From: an uncultured Eubacteriales bacterium
Lineage (GTDB): Bacteria; Bacillota; Clostridia; Oscillospirales; CAG-272
Direction: 5' to 3'
Length of the DNA: 10,267 nucleotides
Assembly: GCA_900546315.1 (NCBI GenBank)
Contig: URCP01000098.1
Span: forward strand, 1 to 10,267
The notes below the pieces were generated by a model. The model was not told where the DNA came from. It saw only the letters and a program-made list of their open reading frames with translations, and made no database searches. This document shows, one piece after another, positions 5,459 to 10,267 of this stretch. Position 1 is the first letter of the stretch. Each line of letters begins with the position of its first letter. Made by a program: the position numbers and the translations under genes.

Positions 5459-6583
5459 TCAATAATAGAAGTTAGCGGTGCAGTAGGCGAGCGGGTAGTC
5501 GGCGATTATTTCGTCGTTCGTGACGATTTCGTCGGCGTGCTCGGCGACGAGGTTCTGGAGCTTGATGCTTGTGACGGCGGAGGACATATCGCTGAACATT
5601 GCGGCGAGGTTTTCGTCGGCGTAGGCTTTGTCTTCGAGTTCATAGCGCTTTACGATGTAGATTCCGGCGGTCGTCTCGACTGTCTGCACGTCGCCGATTT
5701 TCAGTTCCTTGACGGCGTTTATGACGTCGGTCGGGAGGTAGGTGGAGGCGGAGGTGAAGTAGTAGCCGTTCTTGAAGTGCTGCATTCCGAGGTCCTCGGT
5801 GTACTGGGCGACGAGGGCGTCGAAGTCCTCACCGGCGGCGATTCTCTTTTCGAGGTCTGCGGCGAGCTCGATCTTGGCTGCCTTTTCCTCTTCGCTCAGC
5901 TCCTCGGTCTTGTAGGCTCCGGTCGAGGAGTCAACCTCCGGGTTGCCCTCGGCGTCGGTGACGTACTTCGCAGTGGTGAGGACGAGGATATGCTTGTCGT
6001 GGTAGTAGTTCTCTTTGTAGTACGCGTCAAGCTCGGCGTCGGTGACCTTCATTACTCCGTTGTCGCCGAAGAGGTAGGACTGGAGGGCGGTGAGCTTCGC
6101 TTCCGCGAGATAGACCTCATGCAGGACGTTGACGTTCGCGCCGTAGGCGGAGAGGGCGGAGTTGAGGGCGGATTTGCTGCCCGCCGCGGAGATCTTCTGG
6201 TTGACCTTCTCGTCGACGGCGTTGATTTCGTCCTTTGACAGCTGGAGTCCGTAGTCCTCAAAGAGCTTCAGGCAGACGGCGTTCGATTTGATGTTCGAGA
6301 TGGCGAGCGCCTCGAGGAAGTCCCCGGCGGTCACGCCGTCGGCGAGCTGTGCCGTCCAGTACTGCGAGTTGTCGGTCGTCGTCCCGAAGTACGCGTAGAG
6401 GAACATCGCCTTGTAGCGGCTCATCCAGTAGCAGAACATATTCGACGAGATGCGCACGTCGCCGACAACAATGGCGGCGGGCGACTCGGAGCCGCACCCC
6501 GCGAGGGTCATGACGAGCATTACGGCGGCGAGCGCGAGACACAGTATCTGCGTCAGGCGGGAGCTTGTTTTCTGTAGTTTCAT
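5459..6583 (-). CDS. Lipoprotein foldase, PpiC/parvulin-type peptidyl-prolyl isomerase (PrsA/SurA-like)
   Basis: A 374-residue secreted lipoprotein. The signal peptide ends in the lipobox LAGC with the lipidated Cys30. Residues about 36-185 are a helical chaperone-like region of the SurA/PrsA N-terminal type. Residues about 190-320 resemble a parvulin domain: 'YYHDKHILVLT', a charged insert with KTEELSEEEKAAK, 'RIAAGEDFDALVAQYTED', and 'DVINAVKELKIGDVQTVETTAGIYIVKRYE'. It would help exported proteins fold on the outer face of the membrane. Some parvulin positions are not typical (no clear GGDLG motif; the equivalent is MQHFKNGYYF), so isomerase activity could be weak and the protein may act mainly as a holdase. 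It is the first gene of the unit, followed by the LiaF-like gene. The ribosome site is poor: AAAGG is 13 bases away. An in-frame ATG-GAT-AAT-TAA lies directly before the start codon. Confidence 0.85.
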   Translation of the reverse strand: MKLQKTSSRLTQILCLALAAVMLVMTLAGCGSESPAAIVVGDVRISSNMFCYWMSRYKAMFLYAYFGTTTDNSQYWTAQLADGVTAGDFLEALAISNIKSNAVCLKLFEDYGLQLSKDEINAVDEKVNQKISAAGSKSALNSALSAYGANVNVLHEVYLAEAKLTALQSYLFGDNGVMKVTDAELDAYYKENYYHDKHILVLTTAKYVTDAEGNPEVDSSTGAYKTEELSEEEKAAKIELAADLEKRIAAGEDFDALVAQYTEDLGMQHFKNGYYFTSASTYLPTDVINAVKELKIGDVQTVETTAGIYIVKRYELEDKAYADENLAAMFSDMSSAVTSIKLQNLVAEHADEIVTNDEIIADYPLAYCTANFYY

Positions 6584-6674
6584 TTAATTATCCATGCCTT
6601 TCGTTTTTTAAGAAAAGTCCGGCGCTTTGCGGCACGCGGAAGCTTATATATTACCCTTATGGGCGTCTCCTTTA

Positions 6675-6703
6675 ATTATACACCATATTTTCCGAAAAGT
6701 CCA
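6675..6703 (-). promoter_or_regulatory. Probable promoter for the foldase/LiaF-like unit
   Basis: On the minus strand, TGGACT (6703-6698; 4 of 6 matches to consensus) and a perfect TATAAT (6680-6675) are separated by 17 bases. The leader to the ATG at 6583 would be about 85 bases. It contains an AAAGGAG (6674-6668) with no start codon at usable distance. The remaining divergent intergenic DNA (6704-6796) is AT-rich and holds no gene. Confidence 0.65.
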
Positions 6704-6796
6704 TAGTATTTTGAAAATTTCTGCCGCGGAAATCGAAAAAAGTGTCGGAAACGCGAAAAAGATCGGCGGATACGGAGAAAAGATTAAAATTAACTA

Positions 6797-6825
6797 TTGA
6801 CAAACCCGAGAATATGCTGTATAAT
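6797..6825 (+). promoter_or_regulatory. Perfect-consensus sigma-A promoter for the SLH-like/GH43/DMT unit
   Basis: TTGACA (6797-6802) and TATAAT (6820-6825) are both perfect and spaced by 17 bases. Upstream, A-runs at about 6736-6741, 6756-6760 and 6778-6781 are spaced near 20-22 bases, about two helical turns, and could bend the DNA or act like an UP element. The -10 box lies inside the first copy of a 13-bp tandem repeat. Confidence 0.85.
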
Positions 6826-6838
6826 ATATGCTGTATAA
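6812..6838 (+). repeat. 13-bp tandem direct repeat over the -10 region
   Basis: ATATGCTGTATAA occurs at 6812-6824 and again, unchanged, at 6826-6838, with one T between them (period 14). The first copy supplies most of the -10 box; the second lies over the expected transcription start. This could be a paired operator or a simple local duplication. Confidence 0.8.
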
Positions 6839-6909
6839 ACGGGTCAACAGAAGCCGACCAACATTAATTGATCTTCATGAAGATCGGAAGAAAAGGAAGC
6901 TCGGTTATT

Positions 6910-7863
6910 ATGTCAGGAAAATTATCAGTCATCATCACCTCGGCGCTGCTCGCGCTGTGTCTCATACTTACCGGGACGGCGGTGAGCGCGGCGGCTCCGG
7001 TCACGGCGCGCGTCACGATTGAGGCGTCGGACGGGGTCTCGGTCAGCATTTCGTCCGGGAACTATAAGATCGGCGAGCCGGTCGATTTTTCGGTCACGAC
7101 CAAGGGGGATTACCTCATCCGCGGGATCGGGATAACGACAGAAAAGGGCGCGGTCGATTTCAGCGTCACCGGGAGCTATCGCTACCGTTTTATCATGCCG
7201 TCCGAGGACGTGAACATTAAAATTTCCGCCGAGGATTACGGTATCGTCTCCTACGGCGAGTGCGCGCTCGGTCTCTGGCGTCTCGCCGGTTCGCCGGAAG
7301 CGAAGGACGCGGACATCGCGATACTTCGCGGCGGCAAGCCGGACGAAAATCCGGACGCAGACACCGTGAATTCCGCGGCGTGGGCTGTCGCGAACGGGAT
7401 ATTCCCGTCCTCGCCGGTTAATGAAAAGATTCCGGACGGTACTTTCGACGCGGACAAGCCGCTGATATGCGAGGATCTGTGCAGGGCTCTGGCAAACTTC
7501 GCCGCTCTGATGGGTTCCGACACGACGAAGGGCGCGGAGGAGCCGGAGACAGTCGACCGTGAGCTGATTTCGGAGAGCGCGCGGGACGGCGTCTGCTGGA
7601 CGGTCGGAAACGGCATCGTCGACACCGAGAACAGCGCCGCCGGGTATTTCTTCAGACCCGCGCAGAAGATTGTGAGATGCGAATACGACCGCGTGATCTC
7701 GAAATTCATCGCCGTCACCGGCATCGGCGCGAAGAACGACGACAAGAACGGCAAGAACGATAAGAGCGATAAGAACGAAACGAAGGCGGATGTCGGCGAC
7801 GTGATGATCAAGTGCGCGCCGGCATCGAACAACTGCGCGCAGAACCGCGTCTCCGCGGACTGA
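6910..7863 (+). CDS. Exported surface protein with SLH-like segments
   Basis: Numbered from the ATG at 6910 (317 residues). Residues 1-27 are a signal peptide (MSGKLSVIITSALLALCLIL, ending at about AVSA). Residues about 34-106 form a beta-rich domain ending in YRFIMPSEDVNIKI, the 'FxMPxxDVxI' ending seen in InlB-type and related surface repeats. Residues 118-198 (ALGLWRLAGSP, then AAWAVANGIF, then ICEDLCRALANFA) and 228-268 (VCWTVGNGI, then FFRPAQKIVRCEYDRVISKF) follow the layout of S-layer homology motifs. The usual 'ITRxE' is degenerate, so binding to cell-wall polymer is uncertain. Residues 275-292 are a Lys/Asn/Asp-rich repeat tail, followed by a short end with two cysteines. ATG 6910 has AAAAGGAAG upstream; in-frame TTG 6868 and ATG 6877 would lengthen the N-terminus by up to 14 residues but lack a ribosome site. 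GH43 follows 26 bases later. The role is not known beyond surface location. Confidence 0.7.
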   Translation: MSGKLSVIITSALLALCLILTGTAVSAAAPVTARVTIEASDGVSVSISSGNYKIGEPVDFSVTTKGDYLIRGIGITTEKGAVDFSVTGSYRYRFIMPSEDVNIKISAEDYGIVSYGECALGLWRLAGSPEAKDADIAILRGGKPDENPDADTVNSAAWAVANGIFPSSPVNEKIPDGTFDADKPLICEDLCRALANFAALMGSDTTKGAEEPETVDRELISESARDGVCWTVGNGIVDTENSAAGYFFRPAQKIVRCEYDRVISKFIAVTGIGAKNDDKNGKNDKSDKNETKADVGDVMIKCAPASNNCAQNRVSAD

Positions 7864-7889
7864 CCGGCGCGAAAACAGAGGACAATAGC

Positions 7890-8753
7890 ATGAAAAGAGA
7901 AGACATAAACATCCGCGACCCGTTCATCCTGACCGATCGTGAAAACGGCGTTTACTACCTTTACGGCACCCGCGGGGACGCGAGGAGAAAAGAGCTCGGG
8001 TACGGCTTCGACGTTTTCGTGAGCCGCGACCTTGAGGAGTTCTCCGAACCGACGGTGGTATTTTCGCCGTCGGACGGGTTCTGGGGAAAGTATGATTTCT
8101 GGGCGCCCGAGGTGCATTTTTACAAAGGTAAATACTATATGTTCGCCAGCTTCAAGGCGGACGGGAAGTGCCGCGCGACGCACATCCTGCGTTCGGACAG
8201 CCCGATGGGGCCGTTCGTCCCGGTGAGCGACACTCCCGCGACGCCGGCGGGGCAGGAATGCCTTGACGGCACGCTCTATGTCGAGGACGGAATTCCGTAC
8301 ATCGTCTACTCGCACGAGTGGCTTCAGGTGACTGACGGCGAGATGTGCGCGAGACGGCTCAGCGACGACCTGACCGAGGCGGTAGGCGAGCCGATTCTGC
8401 TGTTCCGCGCGTCCGGACCTTCGTGGGCGAAGGCTATAAACGACGACGGCGCTTATGTCACCGACGGACCTTTTCTGTACAGGACGGAGAGCGGCAGACT
8501 GCTGATGCTCTGGGCGTCATTCTCGAAGGACGGTTACGCCGAGGCTATCGCGTACTCGGACAACGGGAAAATCGACGGGAAGTGGAGCCACGACGAAAGA
8601 CTCCTGTTCTCGCGCGACGGCGGGCACGGGATGGTGTTCCGCGACCTTGACGGGAAGCTCAGGTTCGTGCTTCACAGACCGAACCGCACGCCGGATGAAC
8701 GCGCGGTGTTCTTTGAGCTTTGCGAGAAAGACGACAGTCTGTGGATTAAGTGA
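7890..8753 (+). CDS. Glycoside hydrolase family 43-like protein
   Basis: A 287-residue protein with the five-bladed beta-propeller pattern of GH43 (arabinofuranosidase, xylosidase and related enzymes). Key stretches are NIRDPFIL with the candidate base Asp10, YDFWAPEVHFYKGKYYMFAS (68-87), CLDGTLYVEDG with Asp126 as the candidate pKa-tuning residue, YSHEW (140-144), and YVTDGPFLYRTESGRLLMLWASF (189-211). GH43 enzymes usually have a general-acid Glu in an EGP-type motif; here the site reads DGP (Asp192). The acid may therefore be elsewhere, for example Glu143. The start is the ATG at 7890 with AGAGGA seven bases upstream; an upstream in-frame ATG at 7812 overlaps the previous gene and is not supported. 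There is no signal peptide, so it acts in the cytoplasm, presumably on imported oligosaccharides. It is cotranscribed with the SLH-like gene, and the transporter start follows 3 bases after its stop. Confidence 0.82.
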   Translation: MKREDINIRDPFILTDRENGVYYLYGTRGDARRKELGYGFDVFVSRDLEEFSEPTVVFSPSDGFWGKYDFWAPEVHFYKGKYYMFASFKADGKCRATHILRSDSPMGPFVPVSDTPATPAGQECLDGTLYVEDGIPYIVYSHEWLQVTDGEMCARRLSDDLTEAVGEPILLFRASGPSWAKAINDDGAYVTDGPFLYRTESGRLLMLWASFSKDGYAEAIAYSDNGKIDGKWSHDERLLFSRDGGHGMVFRDLDGKLRFVLHRPNRTPDERAVFFELCEKDDSLWIK

Positions 8754-8756
8754 GAA

Positions 8757-9648
8757 GTGAACAGTGAAAAGACGCGGCGGCTTCAGGCCGCCGCTTTTGC
8801 GGTGCTGGCGGCGGCGCTCTACGCGCTGAACGCGCCGACCTCAAAAATTCTGCTCGGACACGCGGGGGCGACCATGACAGCCGGGTTCCTCTATCTCGGC
8901 GCGGGCGTCGGGCTCGCTGTCTGCGCCGCGGTCAAAAAGCTCGCGAAAACCGGGAAAAAAGAGGAAAAACTTACGAAAAAGGAGCTCCCGTACACGCTCG
9001 CGATGATTATTCTCGACATAGCGGCGCCGATACTCCTGATGCTCGGGCTCGGGTACACGGGAGCGGCGAGCGTTTCATTGCTCGGAAACTTCGAGATTGT
9101 CGCGACCTCACTCGTCGCGCTCGTCTTTTTCGGCGAGAAGATCAGCCCGCGGCTCTGGTGCGCGATCTGGCTCATCACGGCGGCGAGCATCCTCCTCGGC
9201 TTTGAGAGCGGGGATTCGCTCGGGTTCGGTGTCGGGGCTCTGTTCGTCCTCGGAGCCTGCGTCTGCTGGGGATTTGAGAACAACTGCACAAGGAAGCTCT
9301 CCTGCAAGAGCCCGACCGAGATCGTCATGCTCAAGGGCTGCTTTTCCGGGCTGGGAAGTAATCATCGCGCTCATCGTCGGTGAGAAGTTTCCGGAGATCG
9401 TCTGGATACTCGCGATAATGGCGCTCGGGTTCGTCTCGTACGGACTCAGCATCTGGTTCTACATAAGAGCGCAGAAGACGCTCGGGGCGGCGAGAACAAG
9501 CGCTTACTACGCCGTCGCGCCGTTCATCGGCGTCGGGCTCGGGATACTCTTCGGGGACCGCCCGGGGGCGAAATTCTTTGTGGCGCTTGCCGTCATGGTC
9601 GCGGCAACCGTTATTATGGTGCGCGAGACGATGACTAGTGAAAACTGA
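8757..9648 (+). pseudogene. EamA/DMT-family transporter, disrupted by a frameshift
   Basis: A drug/metabolite transporter (EamA repeats, about ten membrane segments) split over two frames. The GTG-initiated 5' part (8757-9383) begins MNSEKTRRLQAAAFAVLAA and covers the first EamA repeat and the start of the second, through PTEIVMLKGCFSGLGS. It then runs out of frame to a TGA at 9381. The rest continues from 9361 in the next frame as IIALIVGEKFPEIVWILAI to the TGA at 9646, including ARTSAYYAVAPFIGVGLGIL typical of the second repeat's end. Joined, the protein would be about 297 residues, the normal family length. The region is 892 bases, one more than a multiple of three, so one base was gained (for example A9360) or two lost near 9345-9361. 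Causes could be a real mutation, an assembly error or, less likely, recoding. The start lies 3 bases after the GH43 stop, so translation is probably coupled. Confidence 0.85.
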
Positions 9649-9650
9649 AT

Positions 9651-9693
9651 AAAAAAATCGGTCTGTCCACGCTTTCGGACAGACCGATTTTTT
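9651..9693. terminator. Bidirectional terminator between DMT transporter and rubrerythrin
   Basis: A perfect 12-bp stem, ATCGGTCTGTCC (9657-9668) against GGACAGACCGAT (9677-9688), has an 8-base loop. It is flanked by seven A residues on the left and six T residues on the right, so it works for both converging transcripts. The rubrerythrin stop codon (9694-9692) lies within the flanking T-run. Confidence 0.93.
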
Positions 9694-10228
9694 AATAATT
9701 CTCCGCTTTCAGCTCGAAGTACGCCTGCGGGTGCGCGCAGACCGGGCAGACTGCCGGGGCTTCATTTCCGATGTGTATGTGCCCGCAGTTGCGGCAGATC
9801 CATACATGCTCTCCGTCCTTTGTGAAGACCTCGCCGTTCTCGAGAGCCGTCAGGAGCTTGCGGTAGCGCTCCTCATGCGTCTTCTCGATCTCCGCCACCA
9901 TGGAGAACAGCGCGGAGATACGCTCGAAGCCCTCGTTTTTCGCGTCCTCGGCGAACTTTTTGTACATCTCTGTCCACTCGTAGTTCTCGCCCTCAGCGGC
10001 GGAGAGAAGGTTTTCCGGAGTGCGCTTTTCGCCTCCGTTCAGGAGACCGAACCAGATTTTCGCGTGTGCCTCCTCGTTCTTCGCGGTCTCTTCGAAGATC
10101 GCGGCTATCTGCTCGTAGCCGTCCTCTTTCGCCTTTTTCGCGTAGAAGTCGTAGCGGTTTCTTGCCTCGGATTCGCCGGCGAAGGCGGTCGCGAGGTCGG
10201 CTTCGGTTCTTGAGCCTTTGAGTTCCAT
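9692..10228 (-). CDS. rbr: Rubrerythrin
   Basis: A 178-residue rubrerythrin, a cytoplasmic non-haem iron peroxidase that reduces hydrogen peroxide and protects anaerobes from oxidative stress. The N-terminal ferritin-like four-helix domain carries the di-iron ligands: Glu19 in FAGESEARNRY, Glu52/His55 in NEEAH, and Glu115/His118 in EIEKTH, with another glutamate around 82-87. The C-terminal rubredoxin-like domain has two zinc-ribbon-like pairs, CRNC (145, 148) and CPVC (161, 164), that bind one iron. The start at 10228 (MELKGSRTEADL) matches the usual family N-terminus and has GGTGGA 7 bases upstream. An ATG at 10243 would add five residues, but it lies at the predicted transcription start and lacks a ribosome site. 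Electron donors (rubredoxin, NADH oxidoreductase) are not in the window. It stands alone between the shared terminator and its own promoter at the right edge. Confidence 0.95.
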   Translation of the reverse strand: MELKGSRTEADLATAFAGESEARNRYDFYAKKAKEDGYEQIAAIFEETAKNEEAHAKIWFGLLNGGEKRTPENLLSAAEGENYEWTEMYKKFAEDAKNEGFERISALFSMVAEIEKTHEERYRKLLTALENGEVFTKDGEHVWICRNCGHIHIGNEAPAVCPVCAHPQAYFELKAENY

Positions 10229-10247
10229 AAAAGTATCCACCATAAAA

Positions 10248-10256
10248 ATTGTATCA
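10248..10256 (-). promoter_or_regulatory. Extended -10 of the rubrerythrin promoter (partial)
   Basis: On the minus strand TGATACAAT reads as an extended -10 (TGn then TACAAT, 5 of 6 matches), placing the transcription start near 10241. The expected -35 box would lie beyond the right edge of the window and cannot be checked. Confidence 0.5.
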
Positions 10257-10267
10257 CGTGGGATATT

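Noticed and set aside
5537..6238. Plus-strand reading frame (233 codons) opposite the foldase gene
   Set aside because: Antisense shadow: Val/Gly/Glu-rich product without domains, while the minus-strand frame has a lipobox and a foldase-like region.
7734..7790. Short repeated AAGAACGA/GATAAG units, considered as a CRISPR-like or tandem repeat array
   Set aside because: Units are short, irregular and in frame within the SLH-like gene. They encode a Lys/Asn/Asp-rich low-complexity tail, with no spacers.
7812..7889. Upstream in-frame start extending the GH43 protein by 26 residues
   Set aside because: It overlaps the previous gene and adds an Arg-rich stretch unlike the family. The ATG at 7890 has a well-spaced AGAGGA and begins right before the conserved RDPF motif.
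7251..8315. Long minus-strand reading frame (354 codons) opposite the SLH-like and GH43 genes
   Set aside because: It crosses two well-supported genes on the other strand, encodes a low-complexity Ser/Phe/Arg-rich product, and has no start signals.

Overview
The window looks like a chromosomal segment from an anaerobic, moderately GC-rich Firmicute, probably an uncultured gut Clostridia (Oscillospirales/Christensenellales-like). That assignment is inference. It rests on consensus sigma-A promoters, AAGGAG-type ribosome binding sites, several TTG/GTG starts, a rubrerythrin, a PrsA/SurA-like foldase lipoprotein, LiaF-like and DUF4097 envelope proteins, an S-layer-homology-like surface protein, a KDG-type sugar kinase and a GH43 glycosidase. 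There are no rRNA or tRNA genes, CRISPR arrays, transposases or phage genes.

Layout from left to right. (1) 2-421 is the 3' end of mfd, closed by a strong terminator. (2) 617-1941 is a plus-strand unit: a consensus promoter, a cytoplasmic calcineurin-type metallophosphoesterase, then a 58-codon TTG-start single-pass membrane protein. It ends in a G-rich stretch running into a long hairpin (1992-2050) shared with the converging minus-strand unit. (3) 4288-2053 is a minus-strand two-gene unit: a PfkB/KDG-type sugar kinase, then a membrane-anchored DUF4097 protein. (4) 6703-4292 is a second minus-strand unit: PpiC-type foldase lipoprotein, LiaF-like membrane protein, and an unrecognised 122-residue protein of lower GC. 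It is closed by a terminator that pairs well only in the minus-strand transcript and lies directly against the kinase promoter. (5) 6797-9648 is a plus-strand unit read from a perfect-consensus promoter carrying a 13-bp tandem repeat: an SLH-like exported protein, a cytoplasmic GH43 enzyme, and an EamA/DMT transporter broken by a frameshift. (6) 10228-9692 is a rubrerythrin on the minus strand, sharing a bidirectional terminator with the transporter.

The middle of the window has an envelope theme: a secreted foldase, two proteins of the toastrack type (LiaF C-terminal domain and DUF4097) in neighbouring units, and an SLH-like surface protein. The sugar kinase, GH43 enzyme and DMT permease suggest oligosaccharide or uronate use, but nothing in the sequence ties them into one pathway. 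I see no clearly new multi-gene system. The most informative oddities are the overlooked small membrane protein beside the phosphoesterase, the frameshifted transporter, the G4-motif/hairpin overlap, and the compositionally odd small gene at the end of the foldase unit.
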